Assembly (NCBI RefSeq): GCF_002127325.2
Contig: NC_035433.2
Span: 126,591,695-126,655,694 of the forward strand
Reading direction: 5' to 3'
Length of the DNA: 64,000 bases
Source: Helianthus annuus
Taxonomy: Eukaryota > Streptophyta > Magnoliopsida > Asterales > Asteraceae
Both the position numbers and the translations under genes were made by a program. Of the stretch, positions 22,921-35,032 are shown in pieces. Position 1 is the first letter of the stretch. Every line of letters starts with the position of its first letter. The notes under the pieces were generated by a model. That model did not search any database. It worked only from the letters and a program-made list of their open reading frames with translations, and was not told the DNA's origin.

Positions 22921-24059
22921 ATGTCTTCCAGCCGTCTTTCCAACTCGACCAAGAAATCGAAGACCGGCTCCAAAAAGAAGATGCTCGCATTCATGGCTAA
23001 CCAAATGGCTCGCGTGATCCCTGAGATTATAAGTAAGGTTACCGCATCCTCTACCCCTAACTCCTCAGTCGACTCCAAGGTCGACCAACCCAAACCTGTT
23101 TCCTTCAAATACAAGAATTTCTCAGCTTAGAACCCAAAACCTTTCACTGGCAACGATGGTGTTACTGCAATGCTTGAATGGTTCGACATCATTGAAGTGA
23201 CATTCATCAATAGTAAATGCCCTGAGAACTTGAAAACCCGAAGTGCTACTGGTGTCTTCCAGGCAAGAGCACTTAACTGGTAGACTAATGAGCGTAACAT
23301 CTGTTCTAACGAAGAAGCTTATGCCCTCCCTTTGGCTGAAGTTAAGGAGATGATGATGACTGAGTTCTGCCCTCCCCATGAGCAGCAGAAGCTTGAGGAA
23401 GAGTTTTGGCACCTAAAGCAGATCGGTGATGACAACCTTGGGTATGCCACCCATATTAAACAGCTGAGTTTTATTGTGCCACATCTTGTTTCGACTCCTG
23501 AGCGTACTATCAGGAAATACCTTCAAGGTTTACCCTCCGCCATGCGTGACACCATATAACCTCTCAACCTGAAATCATCGAGTTAGTTTATTGCCCTGCA
23601 GCCAGTCTCAACAGTAACTGCATCAGAGACAAACAAACCATAACTCCCACATCTACCAAGTCAGCAAACCAAACCAACACCAAAACCAAAACCCATTCGA
23701 GTGGCAACAAAGGCAAGAAACGAAAGTTTCAAAGCTAAAGTTGCAACGCGATTACCCCGGCTGTTACCCCAAATCCTACCACACCAGAACCCACAAGAAA
23801 GCCTTACACTGGGACGCATCCCAAGTGTAATACCTGCCACTACCATCACCCTGCAAACACCGCATGCCGCCATTGCACCACGTGCAATCGGTTTGGGCAT
23901 ATAGCTGCCATATGCCGTAGTGGTCCTACACCACAAGGCAACCAAGTTCAACAACCTCCTCAAAACCCGAAACCCGCCAACAATGTCAAAGCATGCTACA
24001 AGTGTGGAGTCGCAGCATCCAGCACCTTAATCAAGAGCCCTTAACTTAATCAAGAGCAG
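22921..24059 (+). pseudogene. gag of element A, nonsense-broken
   Basis: One frame from the ATG at 22921 (MSSSRLSNSTKKSKTGSKKK) carries the gag core (PKPFTGNDGVTAMLEWFD, then EVKEMMMTEFCPPHEQQKLE). TAG at 23128, TAG near 23281 (a likely former Trp codon after NW) and TAA at 23557 interrupt it. The zinc-knuckle region after 23830 is scrambled over frames, with only 'ACYKCGVAAS' readable near 23995. Coding decay is heavier than in element B or C. Confidence 0.8.
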
Positions 24060-24608
24060 TTGCGGCATCCAGCACCTCGTTATCGAGCTTTCAATATCAA
24101 CGCGAACAAGGCTCAGAACGACAATGAAGTTGTGAACAATACATTTCTTGTTAATGACTTATATGTTTCAATACTATTTAATACTGGTGCAGACAAAAGC
24201 TTTGTGTCTGTTGAATTTGAATCAATGTTAAATTGTACACGCTCTAAACTCCCCAAGAATGTCGAAGTTGCCAATGGCAAATCCATCACCGTTGATTTCG
24301 TTCTTCGCGATTGTTTTCTCACCCTCAACAATCATGTTTTCCCTATCGATCTCATACCCATGCAATTGGGTAGCTTCGATATCATAGTAGGCATGGATTG
24401 GCTTCGTAAGAACCATGCTGAAATCGCTTGTCATGAGAAATACGTTCGTTTGCCTCTTCCCTCTGGCGATACTTTGCATGTTTATGGGGACAGACCTTCA
24501 AAGGGACTGAAGCTTGTGTTATGCACACAAGCGAACAAGTACTTACGTAAACAGTACTTTGCCTTTTTAGCACACGTTGTGGAAAAAAAGGCAACGGAAA
24601 GAGCATAA
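24060..24608 (+). pseudogene. Protease region of element A with Asp-to-Asn change
   Basis: An open stretch encodes NDNEVVNNTFLVNDLYVSIL followed by FNTGADKSF, and later SFDIIVGMDWLRKNHAEIAC. In Ty3/gypsy proteases the catalytic triplet is D-T/S-G; here the codon at 24180-24182 is AAT (Asn), consistent with a G-to-A transition. The domain is otherwise intact, so loss of catalysis is the inferred effect. It overlaps no other feature and runs into the RT frame after a stop at 24606. Confidence 0.82.
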
Positions 24609-26213
24609 GTGATGTTCCTGTGGTGCGTGATTTTCCTGACATCTTTCCTAAAGATCTACCTGGTCCTCCTCCCGCTCATTCTGTTGATTTCCGCATCATT
24701 CTCATTCCTGGTTCTACTCCCGTTGCTAAAGCTCCCTAACACCTTGGACCTTCTGAAATGCAAGAGTTGTCAAGTCAACTTCAGGAGTTGCTTGATAAAG
24801 GTTTCATACGCCCAAGTACTTCTCCTTGGGGCGCTGTGTATCGATTATCGTGAGCTCAACAAACTCACTGTCAAAAACCGTTACCCTCATCCTCGCATTG
24901 ACAACCTATTTGATCAACTCCAAGGCACAACGTGCTTTTCCAAAATTGACCTTCGTTCTGGCTACCATCAACTTCGTGTTCTCGAAGAGGACATCCCTAA
25001 AACCGCATTTCGCACTCGATATGTTCACTACGAGTTCATGGCCATGCCTTTTGGTTTGACCAATGCACATGCGGTCTTCATAGACTTAATGAACCGTGTG
25101 TGTAAATCCTATTTGGACCGTTTCGTGATTGTATTCATTGACGATATCTTGATCTATTCAAAGACCCAAGCTGAGCACGAACGTCATTTACATTTGATCC
25201 TTGAACTCTTACGTGGCGAACACCTTTATGCAAAGTTCTCCAAGTGCGAGTTTTGGATCAAAGAAGTTTAATTACTTCGTGTTCTCGAAGAGGACATCCC
25301 TAAAACCGCATTTCGCACTCGATATGGTCACTACGAGTTCATGGCCATGCCTTTTGGTTTGACCAATGCACCTGCGGTCTTCATAGACTTAATAAACCGT
25401 GTGTGTAAACCCTATTTGGACCGCTTCGTGATCGTATTCATTGACGATATCTTGATCTATTCAAAGACCCAAGCTGAGCACGAATGTCATTTACATTTGA
25501 TCCTTGAACTCTTACGTGGCGAACACCTTTATGCAAAGTTCTCCAAGTGCGAGTTTTGGATCAAAGAAGTTCAATTCCTTCGACACATCGTGAGTGGAAA
25601 AGGTATTCATGTTGATCCCTCAAAGATTGAAGTTGTCAAGAATTGGATCGCACCGAAATCTCCGTCAGAAATTCGTTCTTTCCTCGGATTGGCAGGTTAC
25701 TACCGTCGATTCATCTCAAATTTTTCAAAAATCGTCATTCCCCTCACCTTGTTGACTCAAAAAGATAAACCTTTTGTTTGGGGTCCTGAATAAAAGGAAT
25801 CTTTTCAAACGCTTAAGGACTTGCTTTGCAATGCTCCCGTTCTCGCTCTACCCGATGGAAACGATGATTTCGTAGTCTATTTTGATGCATCTAACCGAGG
25901 TCTTGGTTGTTTCCTCATGCAACGAGACAAGATTATCACGTATGCTTCGAGACAGCTGAAAATACATGAGAAAAACTACACTACTCACGATCTCGAACTT
26001 GGCACAGTTGTTTTTTCGTTAAAGATTTGGCGACACTACCTATATTGTAGCAAATACGTGGTCTTCACCGACCATAAAAGCCTACAACATATCTTTAACC
26101 AAAAAGAGCTAAACATGCATCAACGTCGTTGGGTAGAATTGCTTAACGACTACGAGTGCGAGATTCGCTACCACCCTGGCAAAGAGAATGCCGTGGCCGA
26201 TGCGCTCAGTTGA
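24609..26213 (+). pseudogene. RT and RNase H of element A with internal tandem duplication
   Basis: RT begins over broken frames ([13 protein letters not shown], then [12 protein letters not shown]) with a small deletion before [17 protein letters not shown]. Motifs: [20 protein letters not shown] and the catalytic [11 protein letters not shown] 304-bp segment (24971-25274) is repeated directly (25275-25578), duplicating MPFGLTNA and FIDD; 304 is not a multiple of three, so the frame shifts. After the second copy the reading continues through [11 protein letters not shown], a stop at 25791, RNase H ([25 protein letters not shown]) and [10 protein letters not shown], ending in TGA at 26211. 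Polymerase function is destroyed. Confidence 0.88.
24971..25578 (+). repeat. 304-bp direct tandem duplication inside element A RT
   Basis: The segment starting acttcgtgttctcgaagagg occurs at 24971 and 25275. About eight single-base differences in 304 bp separate the copies. It duplicates the RT catalytic motif and breaks the frame. Confidence 0.95.
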
Positions 26214-27715
26214 AAAGCTCATGTTAGCAGCATTCGTTGTTCCCAAATCGTTAGCGATCTTCGTACCCGCATTCGTGAAGCTCAATATTCATCCTTCAAT
26301 GAGGCGAACATGTATAACGAGATGAAGTGTGGTGCTGGAAACCAACTTTGACGAAATCCGATGGAATCCAATACTACCTCGATCGTGTTTGGGTACCAAA
26401 TCGTGGTGAACTTCGTGAACTCATAATGAAGAAGGCACACAAATCACGATACTCTATTCATCCTGGTGCTGATAAGATGTACCACGATCTTCGTACGTCC
26501 TATTGGTGGTCTGGCATGAAGAAGGATATCGCCACCTTTGTTTCGAAGTGTCTCGCATGTTCGAAAGTCAAAGTTGAACATCAACATCCTTCTGGTTTAC
26601 TCGAACAACCAGAAATCCCAGTTTGGAAATGGGACAACATTGCTATGGACTTCATAACCAAACTTCCTCGCACTCCTTCTGGTCATGATAGCATTTGGGT
26701 GATCATTGACCGTCTGACCAAATCCGCTCACTTCCTCCCCATTCGTGAAGATTTTAAGGTTGAGAAATTAGCTCGGATCTACACGGATGAAGTCATATGT
26801 CATCATGGTATCCCCATTGACATCATCTCAGACCACGATGGTCGCTTCACTTCACGTCTTTGTCAAACATTCCAAACCGCTATGGGTACTCATCTTAATC
26901 TTAGTACGGCCTTTCATCCTCAAACGGATGGACATACTGAACGTACTATCCAAACCCTAAAGGACATGCTTCAATCTTGTGTTCTCGACTTTGGTGGAAA
27001 TTGGGATGTACATTTACCACTGATAGAGTTCTCGTACAACAACAGCTACCACTCCGGTATTCAAATGGCTCCTTTTGAAGCGTTACATGGTCGCAAGTGC
27101 CAATCTTCTATATGTTGGCACGAAATTGGTGACGCTCAAATTACTGGCCCTGAGCTTATTCAAGAAACGATGGATAAGATTCTTCAAATCCACGACAATC
27201 TCCTCAAGGCTAGAAGCAGACAAAAGAGCTATGCAGATAAACGTCGTAAACCATTGGAGTTCAATGTTGGTGACTAAGTACTCCTCAAGGTCTCTCCTTG
27301 GAAAGGAGTTATTCGTTTTGGTAAAAAGGGAAAGCTTGCTCCACTCTTTGTTGGTCCTTTCAAGATACTCGAAAGGATTGGTAAAGTGGCATACCGACTA
27401 GTCTTACCTCCAGAACTCAGCAACGTTCACTCAACATTCCATGTCTCGAACCTCAAGAAGTGCTTAGCTGAAGAAGGACTTCAAGTTCCGGTCGACGAAT
27501 TGCAAATCAACGAGACTCTACATTTTGTGGAAAAAAGGTCGAAATCATGAACCGGGGAACCAAACAACTATGGCGCAGTAGAATTCCCATAGTCAAGGTT
27601 CGATGGGAAGGAAAACATGGTGCCGAATTCACTTGGGAACTCGAAAGTAAGATGAAGACCAAGCATCCACATCTCTTCGTTCAGTCTTTCTCTTGAATAA
27701 ATTTCGAGGACGAAA
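26214..27715 (+). pseudogene. Integrase and chromodomain-like tail of element A
   Basis: After a broken linker, an open stretch 26327-27277 encodes the integrase zinc-binding region ([32 protein letters not shown]) and catalytic core (MDFITK, SDHDGRF, GHTERT), plus the C-terminal RRKPLEFNVGD, followed by a TGA-type break (GD then TAA). The reading continues in frame through VSPWKGVIRFGKKGKL and FHVSNLKKCLAEEG. The last part (near 27541-27700) shifts frame into a chromodomain-like tail with KVRWEGKHGAEFTWELESKM, typical of the Tekay chromovirus lineage. It ends just before the purine tract and 3' LTR. Confidence 0.85.
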
Positions 27716-27735
27716 TTTCCTAAAGTATGGGAGAC

Positions 27736-28097
27736 TGTAACGCTTCGCATAGTTGTTCTTTCCTTATTTAGGAAGTAATGTTGTAATTCTATTTTTAGAA
27801 ACTTGTACTTGTGTTGTATTCTATTTCGTTTCAACTTTGTAATCCGAGACTATTGATCATAATGAAATTCAATCATTTTATTCACATCTATGTTATACAT
27901 AGTAGACTTATTTGCATGTTTGTACTCGAAATCAATGTTTCAAACACCATTATACATGTTTCATATTTGTACAATGCACATTTATGCTCGTTACACATAA
28001 AACCGGCTAAAACACGCAAATTAATCAAACTTGGACCTTCGAGGGGAAGGGAAATGACCCTTCGCACGAAAGGACCCCCTTTCATGCGAAAGGGCAG
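27736..28097 (+). repeat. Truncated 3' LTR of element A
   Basis: It begins TGTAACGC after the purine tract aaagtatgggaga and matches 4171-4530 at about 94%. The match stops inside a CTTTCATGCGAAAG palindrome at about 28097. The other about 1.8 kb of the LTR are not seen elsewhere in the window. Confidence 0.9.
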
Positions 28098-29324
28098 CGG
28101 CGCAACGCAGACAGAAGATGCTGCGCAAATCTTTTTTAGAAAAACAAACGCCACCTTAATGAATGCATCCACCACCGCAATGCACAACAAGTAAATTCCT
28201 AGTTTTCCTTAAATATAACATTATATAATATTAAAAGGTTATTTAGTCACTATCACCCAAAATCACCCCCTCTACTTTAGTTTAATTGTTTATACCCCTT
28301 GCAATGTAGTTGGTATTTTCTTCCTGCGATTTCGTTTTAGTTTTTATTTACACCAATTGCAATTTATTTGGTTAATTATTTTCTTTTTTCTTTAACCAAT
28401 TTACACTATAACACTTGAACATTAATAGATTCATCATTTTGATTGAACTTCAATACAGTTTTCATTTTGACTTTTTAACGAATATTCAATTATGTGATTT
28501 TTATGGTTTCATAATTTATGCCAGCGCCTCACGTGAGTTATTTGTACCTGTGTTTTGACGTGAATTTTGTTACGTTGTTTTTCAATCAACCAACTATTTT
28601 TAAACGATTTCTAAATTGTTCGTTTCTTAAACCGCCTGTCGCTAATGATACGTTTAAACCAGCCCGTTGTAATGCGCAACTATCATGCTTATCTTTATAT
28701 TCGTTTTAATGAAAACTTGTTAAACTAACCTGTCTTTCATATATAACAATGTAACTTTTTTGTGACTTTCCAATATACCGTTAAGCCATAATAATTTTAG
28801 CATTGCAAACCCGCCACTAGTATAACATACAACATGCATCATTACTATTATTATTACTATATATACAAAAAGGAAGTATGTGACTAATGTGTTTCTCATC
28901 CTTTAGTGCATTTCTTACACTTGCACCCCTATACTTTAGTATTTTGTCTTTTATGCTTCGTCATTTAGTTAACTCTCGTTTACGCCCACTATACGCTACT
29001 CATTTGTCATTTTGTGCTTTGTTGTTTAGTGAATTTTCGTTTACATCACATGGTCTTTACTCCTTTGTGCTTTACTCCTTTATGCATTACTAATACTCTA
29101 TATACAAAAAGGAAGTTCGAAAATTGGTTTTTTCTCATCCTTTAGTGTGTTTGTTACACTTGCACCCCTATACTTTGCTTTACCCCCCCTGTACTTTACT
29201 TGTTCGTCATTTAGTGAATTTTCGTTTACATCCCATGGACTTTACTCCTTTGTGCTTTACTAAATCTATAAAAGCATTGATACCGTAATGCATAGCGCGG
29301 ATGTGAAATACTAGTTATTTTCTA
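28098..29324. other. AT-rich intergenic DNA with dispersed repeats; Helitron-like end
   Basis: No gene is recognised. 28190-28340 occurs again inverted at about 30765-30920. 28500-28820 occurs again as a diverged direct copy at about 34500-34830. An approximately 230-bp tandem pair lies at about 28860-29270 (aaaaaggaagt, then 'catcctttagtg', 'cttgcacccctatacttt'). At 29280-29315 an imperfect CCG...CGG hairpin is followed by CTAGT, the form of a plant Helitron 3' terminus. Confidence 0.55.
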
Positions 29325-31990
29325 TATATTAAAAGATAACATTTTGAGGAACAATAGAATTGTTGGTGTAACAACGAGGTCCATCACAATATATGTTTCA
29401 CATTCCCCTCATGCTTCAATCTACCAGCGTGACATCACTTGCTTCATATCACATCCCACCATACACATGCTTCATGATTTTTTTTTACCAATAATGTTTA
29501 TTTATGTGTTAACTTATTTTTTAAAATTATTTTATTGTTATAAATAATTGTAAGCATGTTTTTTGTATTACTCTTATCACTTCTAAAATGTGATGTTTTG
29601 TAAAATTTTAAATGTAGCCATTACGACATGCCTAACTTTATCTATTTCCGGATATAAATTATTGAAACCGTGTTCTGAGTAGAAATGTATAGTTACTCGA
29701 AGTACAAACGTATATGTTAAAGAGCAACCTCAACGTGTTGTTATGAATTATAGTGTAAACTTATCGGTAAAATTGAACAAAGCATGTCTATATCATTTTT
29801 TTAATTGTTATAATTTCACCTATTATACTATAAATAATATACATTTTTAACCTATTTAATATTTTAATGCTATTTCATTATCGTTTAATTTAATTTTCAC
29901 TAATAAGCTACGTTTTTTATTAATAAAAACTAAATACGTAATTGTGTTTAGATTTTCCCCTGAATTCTGATATAAGTTTTATAGAAAGAGAGTTTTATTC
30001 AAAATAAACTAACATTTTAAGGAACGGTAGAATTGTTAGTGTAACAATGAGGTCCATCACAACATATGCTTCACATTCCATATCATGCTTCATTCTCCCA
30101 CTATGACATCACTTGCTTCATATCACATCCCACCGTGACACATGCTTTGTGATTTTTTTTAACAAATAATGATCTTTTTACCTTTTTCTTTATGTTAATT
30201 TATTTTTTAAAATTATTTTATTGTTATATATAATTTTAAGTATGTTTTTTATTAGTTTTTTTAACTTTTATTATGTGAGGTTTTATATAATTTTAAATAT
30301 GGAATTGTGATATGCGTACCCTTTATCTACTTCTCGATATAAAATTATTAAAACCGGGTTGTGAGTAGTAATATACAGTTACTCAAAATACAAACGTTAT
30401 CAGAGCTATCTTAAGGTGTCATTATCAATAGTATTGTACAATTGAATAAAGCATGCCTATGTATTTTTTTTTAATTGTTACAACTTCACCTATTATACTA
30501 TAAATAATATACACTTCTAACCTATTTAGTATTAATATTTTAATAATATTTTATTATCCTTTAATTTAATTTTCACTAATAAGTTATGTTTATTATTAAT
30601 AAAAACCAAGTACGTTGCTTGTTTCATCAAAAATAGTTTTTTTTTGTATTTGAGTCCTTCAAGTTTGCGTTTTATTGCCATTTTCATCCTTGAGTTTGCC
30701 AATTTATTACGATATTAGCCCTCAGGGATGAAAATGGCAAGATTTCAAACTTTTACTCTAAACTAGAGGGGTGGTAAATATGCCCACTACATTGCAAATG
30801 GTATAAACAAAAATTAAGCTAAAGTGGGTGGGGAGTTTATAGGTGATAGTGACAAAATAACCTTTAATATTATATAATGTTATATTTAGGGAAAAATAAG
30901 AATTTACTTGTCGCATGTTACCATGGTGCAATCCATTCATTAAGTAATTTATAAAAGCGGTTAAAACATAAAACTTTTCATGTTTATAACGTCGAATTAT
31001 ATGCGTAAACTCACACATTTCTTATAACAATCCTGTCACAATATTCAGTCTGCTATCAATAAATAAGAAAAAGAACACCCATAAAAAATAAAAGTGTAAG
31101 TAAAAAGATCATTATTTGTTAGAAAAAATCGTAAATCATGTGTCATTGTGGGATGTGATACGAAGAAAGTGATGTCAAAGTGGAAGAATAAAGCATGATG
31201 TGGAATGTGAAGCATATGTTGTGATTGACCTCATTGTTACACTAACAATTCTATCGTTCCTCAAAATGTTAGTTTATTTTGAATAAAACATTGTTTCTAT
31301 AAAATTTATATCAGAACTGAAGAAAAAATCTATACACAATTACGTACTTAGTTTTTATTAATAAAAAAACGTAACTTATCAGTAAAAATTAAAACTAAAC
31401 GATAATGAAATAGTATTAAAATATTAAATAGGTAAAAGGTGTATATTATTTATAGTCTAAGAGGTGAAATTGTAACAATTAAAAAAATGATGTAGACATG
31501 TTTTATTCAGTTGTACAATACTATTCATAACAACGCCTTTAGATAGCTCTAACAACCTATACGTTGATACTTCGAGTAACTGTATATTACTACCCACAAC
31601 CTGAGTTCGATAATTTTAAATCGAGAAGTAGATAAAGTTAGGCATGTCGCAATGCTACATTTAAATTTTTATATAAAGATCACATTTTAAAAGTTATAAG
31701 AGTAATACAAAAACATGCTTAAAATTATTTATAACAATAAAATAATTTAAGAAATAAGTTAATCTAAAGAAAAAAGTAAAAATATAATTATTTGTTAGAA
31801 AAATAATCATGAAGCATGTGTGTCATGGTGGGATGTGATATGAAGCAAGTGATGTCATGACGGGAGAATGAAGCATGATGTGGCATGTGAGTGGAATGTG
31901 AAGCATATGTTGTGATGGACCTCATTGTTACACTAACAATTCTACTGTTTTTCAAAATGTCAGTTTATTTTGAATATAACTTTTTTTAAT
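29325..31990. repeat. Layered long inverted repeat, units about 660 bp
   Basis: Two direct copies (about 29325-29990 and 29995-30640) are matched by one full and one partial inverted copy (about 31295-31985 and 31080-31290). All share an end reading 'aggaacxxtagaattgttxgtgtaacaa' and an internal 'cttgcttcatatcacatccca'. The spacer of about 440 bp includes the inverted partner of 28190-28340. There is no transposase or other ORF. Copies could be nested fold-back MITEs or Helitron-derived units; an RNA across it could fold into a long hairpin. Confidence 0.8.
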
Positions 31991-33450
31991 AAAACCTTAG
32001 GGACCATTTTGGCATTTTACTCTTTTGTTTATATCCATTGCAATTTAGTTGGTTGATTTTTACTTTTATTTAACTGATTTACTGACGTGTCGGAGCGTGG
32101 GTATAATTTTTAGTATATTTTAAGCACGTTTACTCGTTTATCAAGCATTAAATCTATAAAACACGATATAACATAATCACTCTCTACAACACGCTAGGGC
32201 AAGTGCACCCATCGTTGGCGTAGTATAGTGATGGTAAGATACCGAGGTCGTATAAGGACACAAGAGCTTTTAATACCGGAATATCGTCAACGTCTTATCT
32301 AACCAAATTTTTAGGAAAAAAAATGTTTAGTAATTAAAAATAAAGAAAGAAACTAAAATAATAAAAAGAAACAATAGACAAAATAGAGTCACTTGGTTCC
32401 GACTCATCTTTTACGTATCCTTTGATGATTTCCGTACTTTGAGTTTTTTAAAAGATTATCTTAGTTATAGTGATAATGCCTCTCTTTTGGAGGCAATGCT
32501 ACCCTCAGCCATATTGGTCCGAGTCCGCAGGGATACAGTCCCGCAAGGCCGGAATATTGAAAGATAATTAAGTAAGTTATTAATGCAAAATGCGGCATAT
32601 CCCTCTTTTAGAGGCAACGCTACCCTCGGCCATATTGGTCTGAGTCAGCAAGGATACAGTCCCGCAAGGCCGGTTTAAAGTTTTAATAGTAGTTTATTTA
32701 TAAGGGATTCAAGTCGTTCTTACTTCCCTCGATTTGATGCTATCTGCCTCAAATGAAGTCCTAATAATCTTGAATCAAGTCCTCACAGGATCTATACAAT
32801 GAACGAGACAAGAACTTTACCCAAACCACCCTTCTAACCCTCTTATAGGCAGTTAATATGCTTTATATAGACCATAAAGACACGAATGAGAGAGTCAACA
32901 AAACTTGAAGATATGATAGAGTAAAGTTCACTTTCAATATAAAAAAGAAGTTATTAAAGTCATTAATACATACCCAAATAAAAAGTTAACCAAAGCTTGG
33001 AAATCAAAAGTAATACATAAAAGATTTTTCTTCACCAAATGATGTAAGAGATTAGCCAAGCATGGCCTTTGATTGACACAAACTCTTACAATCAATCTTG
33101 GATCCCGAGACTACTATATATACTCTAAGGATGGGTGATGGAGGAATATGACAGATGATGGTGGTGTTGTGGTGGTGGAGTGGTGGCATGTGTGAGAGAA
33201 GTGGTTTGCTAAGGGATGATTTGCAAATGAACCAAACACCCCTATTTATATATGGAAACATGCCCCTCACACGGCCTCGTGCCCGGAGGGCACGTCCCCG
33301 TGTCGTCTTCTTCTTCTTCTTCTATGTCTTCATTTTATGAGTTGTGTCAGTTCGTATGCACACTCGCCCCCGTGTTGTTAGAGGCATGGCCTCATGGTCT
33401 TGTACTTGTTGTACTATAGGAGATTTTGCATATTTGGGAGTTGACCACGG
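31991..33450. other. Intergenic DNA with an unclassified LTR-like segment
   Basis: No gene is recognised. A 75-bp sequence (cctctxttttxgaggcaaxgc through 'cagtcccgcaaggccgg') occurs twice, at 32477-32551 and 32601-32673. A minus-strand TATATAAATAGGGG-like box (33237-33252) lies beside a stretch with repeated GGCCTCGTG/CCCCGTGTC words, suggesting an old minus-strand LTR or solo LTR. No matching partner was found, so this stays unproven. Confidence 0.45.
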
Positions 33451-33458
33451 CCCGTGTC

Positions 33459-34077
33459 CCACGTGTCCATGGGACACGACACAAATGGGACGGGTAAACC
33501 CGAAACCCGATGGGTAATGGGCCGGGTATGGGATTAGTTTTAAAATTTTTTGCGGGTATGGGTCGGGTATGGGATTAGGTAATACCCGACCCGATTACCC
33601 GAAACCACATACCCGTTTACCCGAACTATATACCCGATCATACACCCGGATTTTTTAATTTTTATTTTTATTTTCCAATAACCCTTGTCTATTAGTGATT
33701 TATTTTAGTATGTTTATAATGGGAACATATAATTTTTCTCTCAGTATATGTATTTGATAATAGTATTTATAAGTGTATAAGTATTATAAAGTTATTATTA
33801 ATTTATGATAGAACTTATATTATGTACATTTTTAATTTATAATAGTTGTTGTATAAATTAAATATATAATAATTATAACTGTAAAAAAATGTATTTGGAA
33901 ACCCCAACGTAAATATTTAACAAATTAATGGGTATACCCGATACCCGCGGGTATACCCGATACCTGACGGGTAATTACCCGACAAATACCCGACGGGTAT
34001 TGGGCCGGGTATGGGACACAATTTTACAAGCGGGCATGGGTATGGGATTACCAATACCCGACCCATTGCCATCCCTA
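33459..34077. mobile_element. Candidate hAT MITE rich in ACCCG/CGGGT
   Basis: The ends are packed with CGGGTAAACCCGAAACCC and inverted ATACCCGACCC-type words; the right end reads CCCATTGCCATCCCTA. CCCGTGTC is found at 33451-33458 and at 34078-34085, an exact 8-bp pair that could be the target duplication. The left terminus does not mirror TAGGGATGGCAATGGG well, and CCCGTGTC-like words occur elsewhere nearby, so the limits are uncertain. Open frames across it are repeat artefacts. Confidence 0.5.
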
Positions 34078-34085
34078 CCCGTGTC

Positions 34086-34990
34086 TCTTGTTTTCTTCTG
34101 TTTGTCTTGACTTGTATGGACTCTAGGACGGGGGCACGACCCATGCCTTGTGGACACGACCCCGTGCTTGTCTTCTATTTTGCTGTTTTGGTCTTGGGGT
34201 GAAGTTTGGAGGGTCGGTAAGTCACTTTCCTTTGTATTTATTTTGGTTTTTGCCGTTAATTTGTTACTTTTGTATATTTAAGCTTTTTAATTATTGAAAA
34301 TCAAAAATATACAAACAAACATAATTTTTCCAACATTAGTACAGAAAAGAGTTGATTTTACACTCTATTTGATATAATTTATATGTTGCATTTTGCGCAT
34401 ATCGTTTACACTAAAACCCTTAAACTTTAATAAAGCTATCATTTTGATTAAATTTTAATAAAGTTATCATTTTAACTTTTCAACGAATTTTTTTGTCATG
34501 TGTGTTTTTATGGTTCCGTTTTTAATATCAACGCTCAACACGAATTATTTATATCTACGTTTCGACGTGAGTTTACGTAACGTTGTTTTTCAACAGAGCC
34601 GTTGTTTTTAACAATTGTTAAACCGTCCAGCTCTTATCTCAAAAAACTCCCCCGTGACACATTTTTTATCTACGTTTAAACCGACCCGCTGTAATACACA
34701 ATCGTCATGCTTATATGTATATACACTTTGATGAAAATATGTTAAAATAACATGTCTTTCGTATACAACAACGTAACTTTTTTTTTTATCATTCGTTACG
34801 ATTTGCTTATTTTTATCGGCGTTTAGAACCCGCAACAAGTACAACATAAAAACTAAACCATTGAAGGTTGATTATATGTACCACAAACCTACCCTTTGAT
34901 CCAATGATCCGATGAGAAACATTGAATTCGTGAATTAGGGTTACGATCAACAACAAATCGTGTCGATCAAAACCTGTAACAAGGTTACTT
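34086..34990. other. Intergenic DNA upstream of the ARIADNE gene
   Basis: No gene is seen. About 34380-34830 is a diverged direct copy of 28380-28820, sharing 'xxcgacgtgaxttt', 'cgttgtttttcaa', 'cgtttaaaccxgcccg' and 'atcatgctta'-like phrases. Confidence 0.55.
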
Positions 34991-35032
34991 ATTGCAGTTG
35001 TTTTGCGACTTTGCGTAGACCGACAAAATGAT

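Larger units (their letters stand above)
4171..28097 (+). mobile_element. Element A: Ty3/gypsy (Tekay-like chromovirus), oldest of a three-level nest
   Basis: The 5' LTR begins TGTAACGC at 4171 and ends TGTGACA at 6357; a tRNA-Met primer site follows. Element B (6525-22113) interrupts the leader, after which gag, protease, RT-RNase H and integrase remnants run from 22921 to about 27715. The 3' LTR begins at 27736 but stops matching after about 360 bp. The order PR-RT-RH-IN identifies Ty3/gypsy. The integrase C-terminus reads into a chromodomain-like tail of Tekay type, spread over frames. Every coding part is broken, so the element is dead. The target duplication cannot be checked because the 3' LTR is truncated. 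Confidence 0.9.

Noticed and set aside
33917..34202. Cluster of short frames on both strands
   Set aside because: Produced by the ACCCG/CGGGT repetition of the candidate MITE.
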